Source: CAVROT01 sp963722905 | Lineage (GTDB): Bacteria > Pseudomonadota > Alphaproteobacteria > Rhodobacterales > Rhodobacteraceae | DNA: 64,000 nucleotides | Reading direction: 5' to 3' | Assembly (NCBI GenBank): GCA_963722905.1 | Contig: CAVROT010000011.1 | Location: forward strand, 62,001 to 126,000 | Part shown: positions 41,930 to 49,811 of the stretch, piece after piece | How the letters are laid out: every line of letters begins with the position of its first letter | How positions within the stretch are numbered: position 1 is the stretch's first letter | Notes under the pieces: model-generated | The model's input: the letters and a program-made list of their open reading frames with translations, nothing else | Databases searched by the model: none | Told to the model about the DNA's origin: nothing | Made by a program: the position numbers and the translations under genes

Positions 41930-43033
41930 CTACGTTCCGCGCGTGCCGGGGGGCTTGCGCCGCGGTCCGCGCGATGCAGGGCCCGTGCCCGCCGGACGCC
42001 GGGGGCCGGCGCGGGCAGCGGGTTCGGCAGGCTTGCCGCGGTGCCGTTCCGGCGGGCCGCCCTGCGGGCGCGGGCGGCCAGGCTTGTCCGCGGGCTTCAG
42101 CACGGGAGCCTGTTCCAGCCCCAGCTGGTCGCGCAGAACGCGCTGCTTGACCTCCTCGACCGCGCCGGGACGCAGCTCTCCCAGGACGAAGGGGCCGTAG
42201 CTGATGCGGATCAGCCGGTTCACGGGCAGGCCCACCGCCTCCATCGCGCGGCGGATTTCGCGGTTGCGCCCCTCGCGCAGGCCGACGGTGGCCCAGGCGT
42301 TCGATCCCTGCTGCCGGTCGAGCGTCACGGTCATCGGCGCAAAGCGTTCGCCGTCGACCGTCATGCCGCGGCGCAACGGGTCGAAATCCGCATCCGCCGG
42401 GCGGCCCATCAGGCGCACGCGGTACTTGCGCAGCCAGCCCGTGGACGGAAGCTCCATCCGCCGCTTCAGCGCGCCGTCGTTGGTCAGGAGCAACAGCCCC
42501 TCGGAGGTGAGGTCCAGCCGGCCCACCGACAGCACGCGCGGCATCTCCGGGGGCAGGGCGTCGAAGACGGTGCGCCGCCCCTTCTCGTCCGACATGGTCG
42601 TCACCAGGCCCGCGGGCTTGTGGTAGAGCCACAGGCGCGGCGCCTCGGGCGGGGCAAGGGGGGTGCCGTCGACAGTCACCGCGTCGTGCGTCCCGACGTT
42701 CAGCGCCGGGCTGTCGATGACGCGTCCGTTCACGGCGACGCGGCCGCCCGCGATCATGCGCTCGGCCTCGCGCCGGCTGGCGCGCCCGGCGCGGGCGATC
42801 ACCTTGGCGATGCGGTCGCCGCCGGGGGCCGCCGCGGCGGTGTCCGCGTCCCGATCGCCGCCCGTCCGTTTGCCGGCGGCCGCGACCTCCGGTCGGCCGG
42901 ACGCATCCGTGCCGCGCGCGGTGGCGGCCGGTCCCGCACCGGGCCGTCCATCGAAGTCTCTGCCTGCGGCGCCGGCCGGCGTTGTCGCGTCCTCGGCGGG
43001 CGGCGTGTGTCCGGTCTTGGAGGGTTTCTTCAT
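41930..43033 (-). CDS. rluB: 23S rRNA pseudouridine synthase, RluB/RsuA family
   Basis: A 367-residue pseudouridine synthase. An 80-residue Ala/Gly/Pro-rich N-terminal extension precedes an S4 RNA-binding domain (RIAKVIARAGRASRREAERM). The catalytic domain follows with the active-site Asp in VLSVGRLDLTSEGLLLLTND near 185, and AWATVGLREGRNREIRRAME. The last 90 residues form a basic Arg/Pro/Gly-rich tail, common in RluB. The start at 43033 (MKKPSKTG) is chosen because it is 59 bp from the divergent tadA. RluB is preferred to RsuA from the basic tail; the exact rRNA position is inferred. Confidence 0.9.
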   Translation of the reverse strand: MKKPSKTGHTPPAEDATTPAGAAGRDFDGRPGAGPAATARGTDASGRPEVAAAGKRTGGDRDADTAAAAPGGDRIAKVIARAGRASRREAERMIAGGRVAVNGRVIDSPALNVGTHDAVTVDGTPLAPPEAPRLWLYHKPAGLVTTMSDEKGRRTVFDALPPEMPRVLSVGRLDLTSEGLLLLTNDGALKRRMELPSTGWLRKYRVRLMGRPADADFDPLRRGMTVDGERFAPMTVTLDRQQGSNAWATVGLREGRNREIRRAMEAVGLPVNRLIRISYGPFVLGELRPGAVEEVKQRVLRDQLGLEQAPVLKPADKPGRPRPQGGPPERHRGKPAEPAARAGPRRPAGTGPASRGPRRKPPGTRGT

Positions 43034-43091
43034 GGGATGGACATAGCGGTGCGGCCCGCGCAAGGGTAGCCCGGCCCTTGGGGGGAGGTCG

Positions 43092-43538
43092 ATGTTCCGC
43101 AGCTACATGGATCTGGCGCTGGCCCATGCGCGGGCGGCCGGTGCCATGGGGGAGGTCCCCGTCGGCGCCGTGGTGATCGGGCCGGACGGCGCCGTCCTGG
43201 CTTGCGGGTCAAACCGCACGCGAATTGACAGCGACCCTTCCGCCCATGCCGAGGTGGTGGCGATCCGGGCCGCCTGCGCCGCGCGCGGGTCCGAGAGGCT
43301 GGCGGGCTGCGACCTCTACGTCACGCTCGAACCCTGCGCGGCCTGCGCCGGCATCATCGCGTCAGCCCGCATTGCACGGCTCTACTACGGAGCCGCGGAT
43401 CCGAAGTCCGGCGGCGTGGTGCAGGGCGCGCGGGTCTTCGCCCACCCGCAGACCCATCACGCCCCCGAAGTCTACGACGGAATCTCCGCTGCGGAAGCCT
43501 CGGCGCTGCTGGAGAAGTTTTTCGCAGCACTCAGATAG
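43092..43538 (+). CDS. tadA: tRNA-specific adenosine deaminase TadA
   Basis: A 148-residue zinc deaminase that converts wobble adenosine-34 to inosine in tRNA-Arg. The catalytic HAE lies in PSAHAEVVAIRAAC near residue 53 and the zinc Cys pair in TLEPCAACAGIIASARI near 83. The N-terminal GEVPVGAVVIGPDGAVLA and the C-terminal YDGISAAEASALLEKFF are typical. Length is standard. It is divergent from rluB; the 172-bp gap to the next gene shows nothing recognised. Confidence 0.95.
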   Translation: MFRSYMDLALAHARAAGAMGEVPVGAVVIGPDGAVLACGSNRTRIDSDPSAHAEVVAIRAACAARGSERLAGCDLYVTLEPCAACAGIIASARIARLYYGAADPKSGGVVQGARVFAHPQTHHAPEVYDGISAAEASALLEKFFAALR

Positions 43539-43710
43539 GCCGGCACGGGCGCGCGGAGGTCGGGTGCCGAAAGCGATGCCACGATGGACCGGCAACTTCG
43601 CCCAGGGGGCGCCCTGCCAGCCGGTCAGAGCATCCGAGATAGCGTACCCGTCCGCTTTCGACCCGCATCCGCGCCGCCTATATACGCCGCGAGACGAGGG
43701 AGGCGGCGGA

Positions 43711-44319
43711 ATGGCGACGGGCGACAGGCTGCAGGGATTCGTCGGCGCCGCGCTGGCGACCGGGCGCGGGCGCGGGGAAATCCGCGCAGCCCTGCAGGAC
43801 GCCGGCTGGTCCGCGCCCGAGATCGACACAGCGCTGGGCGCCTATGCCGAGACGCCGTTCCCCGTGCCGGTGCCGCGCCCCGTCCCGATCCTGTCGGCGC
43901 GCGACTTCCTCTTCCAGGCGCTGCTGCTGGTGGCGCTGTCGGTGGTGGCCTACAACCTGGTGCTGGTCCTGCACGCCCTCATCGACCTGATCCTTGCGGC
44001 GGCGCCCGCCGCCGGGCCGCAGGTCGACTGGCGCGGCCGGCGGTTCGACCGGGCGCTGGCTGGCATCATCGTCTTCGCGCCGATCTACGTCGGCATGGCC
44101 GTCGCCGACCGTCGAGCGATGGCGGGCACGGACCGCAGCCTGGTGCGCCGCTGGGTGACGGCTGTGATCCTGCTGGCGACGACGTTGGTCCTGCTGGGGC
44201 TGCTGGCCAGCGTCGTCTACGAATTCCTGCGGGGCGAGCCGCGCCCGGCCTTCCTGCTGAAGGCGCTGGCGGCGGGTGCTGTCTCGGGCGCGATCCTGCT
44301 GGCCTACCGGCGGGTGTGA
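43711..44319 (+). CDS. DUF5671-like membrane protein
   Basis: A 202-residue protein. Residues 1-50 form a soluble helical head (FVGAALATGRGRGEIRAALQ, DAGWSAPEIDTALGAYAE) that often precedes DUF5671. Four hydrophobic helices follow (FLFQALLLVALSVVAYNLVL, ALAGIIVFAPIYVGMAVADR, VTAVILLATTLVLLGLLASV, AGAVSGAILLAYRRV). ATG 43711 follows GGGAGGCGGCGGA, and the open frame upstream is not homologous. It ends 3 bp before the ceramidase-like gene and is probably co-transcribed with it. Function unknown. Confidence 0.8.
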   Translation: MATGDRLQGFVGAALATGRGRGEIRAALQDAGWSAPEIDTALGAYAETPFPVPVPRPVPILSARDFLFQALLLVALSVVAYNLVLVLHALIDLILAAAPAAGPQVDWRGRRFDRALAGIIVFAPIYVGMAVADRRAMAGTDRSLVRRWVTAVILLATTLVLLGLLASVVYEFLRGEPRPAFLLKALAAGAVSGAILLAYRRV

Positions 44320-44322
44320 GCG

Positions 44323-44976
44323 GTGGACTGGACCCGCTCCATCGACGCCTATTGCGAGCGCACCGATCCGTCCTACTGGGCCGAGCCGGTGAACGCCCTG
44401 ACCAACGCCGCCTTCGTGATCGCCGCCGCCGTCATGTGGCGGCGCGGCGCGCGCGGGATCGCCGGGTCACTCTGCGGGATCCTTGCGCTGATCGGCATGG
44501 GGTCGTTCCTTTTCCACACCCATGCGACGCCCTGGGCCTCGGCCGCCGACACCACGCCTATCGCGGTCTTCATCCTCGTCTACATCTACGCCGCCAACCG
44601 GCATTTCTGGGGACTGTCTTCGGTCCTGTCGGCACTGGGTGCCGCCGGTTTCATCCCCTCCGCGGCGGCGCTCACCCCATTGTTCGCTCTCGTTCCGTTC
44701 CTTGAGATCTCGTCGGTCTACTGGACGGTGCCGCTGCTGATCGCGGCCTATGGCGTAGCGTTGCGCGGCCGCCTCCCGACAGTGGCGCAGGGCCTGGGTA
44801 TCGGAGCCGCGCTGCTGGTGGCCTCGCTGATCTTCCGGTCGCTCGACGGACTGCTCTGCGGCGCCGTTCCCGTTGGCACGCATTTCCTGTGGCACCTCTT
44901 CAACGCCGCGATGCTGGGCTGGATGATCGAGGTCCTGCGCTGCCACATGGTTGAAGCGTCCCCGCCCCGGCGCTAG
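44323..44976 (+). CDS. Ceramidase-fold (CREST superfamily) membrane protein
   Basis: A 217-residue seven-helix protein resembling alkaline ceramidases. Family motifs are YCERTDPSYWAEPVNALTNA near the N-terminus, GMGSFLFHTHATPWASAADT with zinc-type His and Asp in the middle, and GTHFLWHLFNAAMLGW near the C-terminus with two further His. The set Ser/His/Asp plus HxxxH is complete, so it may be an active amidase on ceramide-like or ornithine-type lipids. It starts with GTG 3 bp after the DUF5671 gene. The actual substrate is inference. Confidence 0.85.
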   Translation: MDWTRSIDAYCERTDPSYWAEPVNALTNAAFVIAAAVMWRRGARGIAGSLCGILALIGMGSFLFHTHATPWASAADTTPIAVFILVYIYAANRHFWGLSSVLSALGAAGFIPSAAALTPLFALVPFLEISSVYWTVPLLIAAYGVALRGRLPTVAQGLGIGAALLVASLIFRSLDGLLCGAVPVGTHFLWHLFNAAMLGWMIEVLRCHMVEASPPRR

Positions 44977-45001
44977 ACGGCGCCCATCGCAAGGAGGCGC
45001 C

Positions 45002-45289
45002 ATGTCCATCGACACCGACACCGCGGCCCGCGTGGCCAAGCTGGCGCGCATCCGGGTCGAACCAGGCGACCTGCCCGCTCTGGCGGAGGCCTTCAACACC
45101 ATCCTCGGCTTCGTCGAGCAGCTGAACGAGGTCGACGTGGACGGGGTGGAGCCGATGACCGGCGTGACCCCCATGCGCCTGAAGCGGCGCGAGGACGTGG
45201 TGACCGACGGCGACCGGCAGGCCGAGATCCTGTCGAACGCTCCCGACGCACGCGAAGGGTTCTTTGCCGTGCCGAAGGTAGTGGAATGA
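45002..45289 (+). CDS. gatC: Aspartyl/glutamyl-tRNA amidotransferase subunit C
   Basis: A 95-residue belt subunit of GatCAB, which amidates mischarged Glu-tRNA(Gln) and Asp-tRNA(Asn). The family pattern TAARVAKLARIRVEPGDLPA, then FNTILGFVEQLNEVDVDGVE and the C-terminal REGFFAVPKVVE is clear. The start at 45002 follows AAGGAGGCGCC, a strong ribosome site. The stop overlaps the gatA start as ATGA, so the subunits are coupled. gatB is not in the window. Confidence 0.95.
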   Translation: MSIDTDTAARVAKLARIRVEPGDLPALAEAFNTILGFVEQLNEVDVDGVEPMTGVTPMRLKRREDVVTDGDRQAEILSNAPDAREGFFAVPKVVE

Positions 45290-46773
45290 GCGCCCTCAAC
45301 GCGCTGACGCTGGCCGCCGCCCGCGATGGGCTGCGGTCGGGCGATTTTACCTCGGCCGAACTCACGCGCGCCTGCCTCGATGCCGGGGCGGCGGCGGGTG
45401 CGCTCAACGCCATCGTCCACCCGACGCCGGATCTGGCGATGGCGCAGGCTGCCGCCGCCGACGCCCGGATCGCTTCGGGCGATACCTCGGATTTGGCCGG
45501 TATTCCGCTGGGAATAAAGGATCTCTTCTGTACCAAGGGCGTGCCCAGCCAGGCGGGCAGCCATATACTGAACGGCTTCGTGCCCGAGTACGACTCGACC
45601 GTCACGCGAAAACTCTCCGAGGCGGGGGCGGTGATGGTGGGCAAGACCAACATGGACGAGTTCGCCATGGGGTCCTCGAACGAGACCAGCACATATGGTC
45701 CGGCCGTCAGCCCATGGCGGCGCGCGGGCGACGCGGCCGCCCTGACGCCGGGCGGCAGCTCGGGCGGATCGGCGGCGGCCGTGTCGGCCGACCTTTGCCT
45801 GGCCGCGCTGGGCACCGACACCGGCGGGTCGATCCGCCAGCCGGCCGCCTTCACCGGCATCGTCGGGATCAAGCCGACCTACGGGCGCTGCTCGCGCTGG
45901 GGGATCGTCGCCTTCGCGTCGTCGCTGGACCAGGCCGGCCCCATGACCAAGGACGTGCGCGACGCCGCCATCCTGCTGGGCGCGATGTCTGGCCACGACC
46001 CCGCAGACAGCACCAGCGCCGACATTCCCGTCCCCGATTTCGAGGCCGCGATCACCGGCGACGTCCGCGGAAGGGTCATCGGCATTCCCGCCGAGTACCG
46101 CATGGACGGCATGCCACCCGAGATCGACGCCCTCTGGACGCGCGGGCGCGAGATGCTGGCGGACGCCGGCGCCGTCATCCGCGACATCTCGCTGCCCCAC
46201 ACGAAATACGCGCTGCCGGCCTACTACGTCATCGCGCCGGCCGAGGCGTCTTCGAACCTCGCCCGCTACGACGGTGTGCGCTTCGGCCATCGCGCGGCCC
46301 TCGCCCAGGGCGACGGCATCACCGAGATGTACGAGAAGTCCCGCGCCGAGGGGTTCGGGGACGAGGTCAAGCGCCGGGTCATGGTCGGCACCTACGTCCT
46401 GTCGGCGGGCTTCTACGACGCCTACTACAACCGCGCCCGAAAGGTCCGCACGCTGATCAGGCGGGACTTCGAGACCGCGTTCGACGACGGGATCGACGCG
46501 ATCCTGACCCCGGCCACGCCCTCGGCCGCGTTTCCGCTGGGCGCGATGACGCCCGCCGATCCGGTGGCGATGTACCTCAACGACGTCTTTACCGTGACGG
46601 TGAACCTCGCCGGCCTGCCCGGCATCTCGGTCCCCGCGGGCGTCGACGCCGCCGGGCTGCCCCTTGGCCTGCAGCTGATCGGGCGGCCGTGGGAGGAGGG
46701 GGCGCTGCTGAACATCGCCGCCTCTCTGGAACGTGCGGCGGGGCGCGTTCCCTCCCCGCACGGATGGTGGTAA
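45286..46773 (+). CDS. gatA: Aspartyl/glutamyl-tRNA amidotransferase subunit A
   Basis: A 495-residue amidase-signature enzyme that releases ammonia from glutamine for GatCAB. The Lys-Ser-Ser triad is readable: Lys in GIPLGIKDLFCTKG near 77, the serine-rich loop LTPGGSSGGSAAAVSADL near 155, and the nucleophile Ser in LGTDTGGSIRQPAAFTG near 178. IKPTYGRCSRWGIVAFASS follows. Length matches the family. It overlaps gatC by 4 bp. Downstream gatB is replaced by a lipoprotein gene. Confidence 0.97.
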   Translation: MSALNALTLAAARDGLRSGDFTSAELTRACLDAGAAAGALNAIVHPTPDLAMAQAAAADARIASGDTSDLAGIPLGIKDLFCTKGVPSQAGSHILNGFVPEYDSTVTRKLSEAGAVMVGKTNMDEFAMGSSNETSTYGPAVSPWRRAGDAAALTPGGSSGGSAAAVSADLCLAALGTDTGGSIRQPAAFTGIVGIKPTYGRCSRWGIVAFASSLDQAGPMTKDVRDAAILLGAMSGHDPADSTSADIPVPDFEAAITGDVRGRVIGIPAEYRMDGMPPEIDALWTRGREMLADAGAVIRDISLPHTKYALPAYYVIAPAEASSNLARYDGVRFGHRAALAQGDGITEMYEKSRAEGFGDEVKRRVMVGTYVLSAGFYDAYYNRARKVRTLIRRDFETAFDDGIDAILTPATPSAAFPLGAMTPADPVAMYLNDVFTVTVNLAGLPGISVPAGVDAAGLPLGLQLIGRPWEEGALLNIAASLERAAGRVPSPHGWW

Positions 46774-46811
46774 TCGTGACCGCCCCGACGCAGCACACGC
46801 AGGAGCGTCAC

Positions 46812-47585
46812 ATGCGCCTCATCATGCCCATCGCCCTGATCGCGACGCTGGCGGCGGCGGCCTGCGCGCCCGCCGCCCGAAACGACGCCGTCATCCTGAC
46901 GCCCGGCTATGCAAATACGGGCGCGGGCGTCGGGTTCGACGACTACGCCACCTACGAGCAGCAGCGCATCGCGCGCGATGCTGCGCTGCGCGGCGGCGGC
47001 ACCGACAACCGCGTCATCACTGCGGCCGAGCTCGGGGCGGCGGGCCTGCCCGTGGCCGGCGGCGACACGCTGCCGCAGGGCGATCCCGGCGCGCCCTTCG
47101 GGGCCGCCACCGCCGCTCCGACCCAGCCGGTGATCGCGGCGCCTGCGCCCATCGCGTCGGGGCCGATTTCGTCCGGGCCTGTCGACGTGAACAACCCGGG
47201 CATCTCGGACGAGCAGGATTTCGAGGCCGTGTCGTCGCGCCAGACGATCGAATCCGACCGCCAGAGGCTGGAGGCGCAGGCGCAATCCTATCAGGTCATC
47301 CCGCCCACCGCGCTGCCGCAGCGCAGTGGCTCGGCCGCGCCGAATATCGTCGCTTATGCGCTATCCAGCACGAACTCGGTCGGACAATCCATCTACCAGC
47401 GGTCGGGCTTCAACGCCGCCGCACGCTCGGCCCGGGCCTGCGGGCGGTTCGCGTCGCCCGACCTCGCGCAGGAGGACTTTCTGGCCAACGGCGGCCCGCA
47501 GAACGACCGCAAGCTGCTGGACCCCGACGGCGACGGCTTTGCCTGCGGATGGGACCCGAGGCCGTTCCGCGCCGTGCGGAACTGA
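46812..47585 (+). CDS. Lipoprotein with C-terminal excalibur-type calcium-binding motif
   Basis: A 257-residue secreted protein with a lipoprotein signal (MRLIMPIALIATLAAAACAP, lipobox ending in Cys-20). A long Ala/Pro/Gly-rich middle (residues 60-150) precedes a helix (SRQTIESDRQRLEAQAQSYQ). The C-terminus shows ARSARACGRFASPDLAQEDF and LDPDGDGFACGWDPRPFR, the excalibur pattern with its Asp-x-Asp-x-Asp-Gly loop and paired cysteines. The start at 46812 follows AGGAGCG. It lies 38 bp after gatA and 19 bp before the amidase gene. A cell-envelope role is likely, but the function is unknown. Confidence 0.85.
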   Translation: MRLIMPIALIATLAAAACAPAARNDAVILTPGYANTGAGVGFDDYATYEQQRIARDAALRGGGTDNRVITAAELGAAGLPVAGGDTLPQGDPGAPFGAATAAPTQPVIAAPAPIASGPISSGPVDVNNPGISDEQDFEAVSSRQTIESDRQRLEAQAQSYQVIPPTALPQRSGSAAPNIVAYALSSTNSVGQSIYQRSGFNAAARSARACGRFASPDLAQEDFLANGGPQNDRKLLDPDGDGFACGWDPRPFRAVRN

Positions 47586-47604
47586 CGCCGCGCCGGGACG
47601 GGCG

Positions 47605-48300
47605 ATGCGGGCTCTGGACCGTCCGTCGCCCAACCACGGCGACCGGCGGGGCGGTGCGCGCCCCGATCTGGTCGTGCTGCACTATACGGCAATGGCCTCG
47701 GCCGAGGCGGCGGTTCGCTGGCTGTGCGATCCCGCCTCGAACGTGTCGGCGCACTGGCTGATCGACGAGGCGGGGCGAACGACTTCCATGGTGGATGAGG
47801 CCGCGCGTGCCTGGCACGCCGGGGCAGGGGCCTGGGGCGTGTGCGGCGACGTGAACTCTTCCTCCATCGGGATCGAACTGGCCAACGACGGCGCGTCGCC
47901 CTTTCCAGATGCGCAGATGCGGGCGCTGGAGATCCTGCTGTGTGGGATCGGTGCGCGGTGGTCGATCCAACCGCATCGGGTTATCGCCCATTCGGACTGC
48001 GCGCCGGGGCGCAAGATCGACCCTGGCCCGCGATTCGACTGGACGCGCCTGGCGCGTTCGGGGCTGGCTGCGGGGCCCGTCGGCGCTGCGGGCGATGCCA
48101 GCGTCGCCGATGGCCCGGCTTTCGTCGAGGCGGTGCGCGGGGCGGGCTACACGGCGCCGGCCGGGACAGAGGCATTGCTTGCCGCCTTCCGGCTGCGTCA
48201 CCGTCCCGGAGCCTCGGGGCCGCTGTCGGGCGCCGACGTCGCCCACGCCCGGGCGGTGGCGGCGGCCCATCCGGTTGACCGCAGGCCGGGCGTAATCTAG
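47605..48300 (+). CDS. N-acetylmuramoyl-L-alanine amidase, AmpD/Amidase_2 type
   Basis: A 231-residue zinc amidase of peptidoglycan. The N-terminal RPSPNHGDRRGG and PDLVVLHYTAMASAEAAVRW contain the first zinc His. VNSSSIGIELANDGASPF carries the catalytic Glu. VIAHSDCAPGRKIDPGPRFD contains the second His and the Lys/Asp. A small C-terminal peptidoglycan-binding-like helical part follows. No signal peptide is seen, so it is probably cytosolic, recycling anhydromuropeptides. The start at 47605 follows GGGACGGGCG. RNase P RNA begins about 10 bp after its stop. Confidence 0.9.
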   Translation: MRALDRPSPNHGDRRGGARPDLVVLHYTAMASAEAAVRWLCDPASNVSAHWLIDEAGRTTSMVDEAARAWHAGAGAWGVCGDVNSSSIGIELANDGASPFPDAQMRALEILLCGIGARWSIQPHRVIAHSDCAPGRKIDPGPRFDWTRLARSGLAAGPVGAAGDASVADGPAFVEAVRGAGYTAPAGTEALLAAFRLRHRPGASGPLSGADVAHARAVAAAHPVDRRPGVI

Positions 48301-48309
48301 GCGGGCCAA

Positions 48310-48716
48310 GCGCGGATGGCTGGATGGTCGCGACCCCCGCTTCGGGGATCGAGGAAAGTCCGGACTCCAACGAACGACGGTGCCGGGTAACGCCCGGGCG
48401 GGGAGCGGCGGTCAGTCCCGCCGCGAACCCGACGGAAAGCGCCACAGAGAAGAGACCGCCCGTCCATGCGGCGGGCAAGGGTGAAACGGTGGGGCAAGAG
48501 CCCACCGCGGGGGTGGCAACACCGCCGGCATGGCAAGCCCCGCCGGGAGCAATGCCGAATAGGGATCGCGCGGGGCGTCCGCGCTCCGGGGCCGTTCGTG
48601 CCCTGCGGTCCGGGTAGGCAGCTGGACCCCGCGGGCAATCGCGGGGCGAGAGGAATGGCCATCCATCCGAGGGGCGACCCGAGGGGGACAGGATCCGGCT
48701 TACAGGCCGTCCGCGC
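48310..48716 (+). ncRNA. rnpB: RNase P RNA, bacterial type A
   Basis: The catalytic RNA that trims tRNA 5' ends. P1 is an 11-bp stem between GCGCGGATGGC (48310-48320) and GCCGTCCGCGC (48706-48716). Hallmark conserved cores are GAGGAAAGTCCGGACTCC near 48350, the ACAGAGAAGAGACCGCCC block near 48440, GGGTGAAACGGTGGGGCAAG and AGAGCCCACCGCG. Length of about 407 nt fits type A. Because it starts 10 bp after the amidase stop, its promoter must lie inside that gene or the RNA must be cut from a longer transcript. Ends are set from P1 and may be off by a few bases. Confidence 0.93.
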
Positions 48717-48882
48717 ATTACGTCGGCCGCTCTTTCGCCGGTCCATCGGCAGTGGCCATGCCCTGCCCGGCACCGCATGATGCTGCACGAAAGTGGTCAC
48801 GCGCCCCGGCTGCGACCTGCGCGACCTCCACAGGTCGAACGATTGCGCGACGTCGCGGACGCGATCCGGCGCCCGATAGATG

Positions 48883-48910
48883 TTGACAGCGGAGCGACCG
48901 CCGATAGAAC
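48883..48910 (+). promoter_or_regulatory. Sigma-70-type promoter for rpmG
   Basis: TTGACA (48883-48888) matches the -35 consensus exactly. A 16-bp spacer leads to TAGAAC (48905-48910), a reasonable -10. It faces rpmG at 48977, leaving a 5' leader of roughly 60 nt. Confidence 0.65.
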
Positions 48911-48976
48911 GCCGGTCTGACATCCGCGGGGCGCATCGCCGCTGCGCCGACCGACCCGCCCGCCGAGGAGAGACAC

Positions 48977-49144
48977 ATGGCCAAGCCGACCACCATCAAG
49001 ATCCGCCTGAACTCCACGGCGGACACCGGGCACTTCTACGTCACCAAGAAGAACGCCCGCACCATGACCGAAAAGATGTCGGTCAAGAAGTACGACCCCG
49101 TCGCGCGAAAGCACGTGGAGTACAAGGAAGGCAAGATAAAGTAG
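48977..49144 (+). CDS. rpmG: 50S ribosomal protein L33
   Basis: A 55-residue ribosomal protein of the large subunit: MAKPTTIKIRLNSTADTGHF, then YVTKKNARTMTEKMSVKKYD, ending HVEYKEGKIK. It matches the cysteine-free alphaproteobacterial L33 type, so it does not bind zinc. GAGGAGAG upstream is the ribosome site. It stands alone behind a consensus-like promoter. Confidence 0.97.
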   Translation: MAKPTTIKIRLNSTADTGHFYVTKKNARTMTEKMSVKKYDPVARKHVEYKEGKIK

Positions 49145-49226
49145 GGGTAGCGCTCTGAAAGGTCGCCGCTCGTCCGCAGGGTGCGGATGACCGCCGGCGG
49201 CAACGATGCGACGCCGCGGTGTCGAC

Positions 49227-49811
49227 ATGACCGGACCCATCGAAACAAAGACGGCGACCGCCGCTGATATTGCCGGTATCGACACGATGATGCGCGGCGC
49301 CTATGACGGCCTGCCAGCCGGCAATTATCCCCCGTCCACGTTGATCGTCGTCGCCCCGATCATCGGACTGGTGCAGTCAGCGTCGATCGCCTCCGGCACC
49401 TCTTGCGTTGCGGTGGACCGTGACGGTGCGACCCTCAGGGCGGGCGGCTGGACGCGATCTCCGCCGCAAAGGCGGGCATTGGCCCGCATTGCGCACATTT
49501 GACATCTCACCACGCATGCGGACCTGGCCCGACTGGGAGTCGGTCGGACGCTCATGGCGCAGTGCGTGATGGACGCACGTTTGGAGGGTATGCAGACGCT
49601 CGAATGCGTGGCGACGCTGAACGCCGTACCGTTCTATGCCGCCTTCGGCTCCGTCGAAACGGAGCGATCCTCGCCGACGCTCGGCACCAGCAACGAGTTT
49701 CCCGTCGTGACCATGACGCTGAACCTTGAACGTAGAAAAGGGGGCCGAATGACTGGCCCCCTTTCCCTATCGCGCAACCGAGGAGCGCAGATTACTCGCG
49801 GTTGCCCATGA
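49227..49811 (+). pseudogene. GNAT acetyltransferase interrupted by an in-frame TGA
   Basis: One continuous reading frame carries a full GNAT acetyltransferase except for a TGA at 49500-49502. Upstream part: ETKTATAADIAGIDTMMRGA, AGNYPPSTLIVVAPIIG and GGWTRSPPQRRALARIAHI. Downstream part: HLTTHADLARLGVGRTLMAQ, GMQTLECVATLNAVPFYAAF and FPVVTMTLNL. The coenzyme A loop (ARLGVGRTL) follows the stop, so the first piece alone is inactive. Relatives have Arg in the AHIRH-type position, so a CGA-to-TGA change explains it. Similarity ends near 49727; the frame then runs on through the terminator to 49811. Confidence 0.8.
49737..49764. terminator. Bidirectional rho-independent-type terminator
   Basis: A perfect 10-bp stem (AAAGGGGGCC 49737-49746, GGCCCCCTTT 49755-49764) with an 8-nt loop lies between the convergent acetyltransferase pseudogene and the Bax-inhibitor gene. 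T-rich ends occur on both strands, longer on the minus strand. Confidence 0.85.

Noticed and set aside
49500..49502. TGA in the acetyltransferase frame as a possible selenocysteine codon
   Set aside because: The position is occupied by Arg in the family, no SECIS-like hairpin was seen just after it, and GNAT enzymes do not use selenocysteine. A nonsense mutation is simpler.
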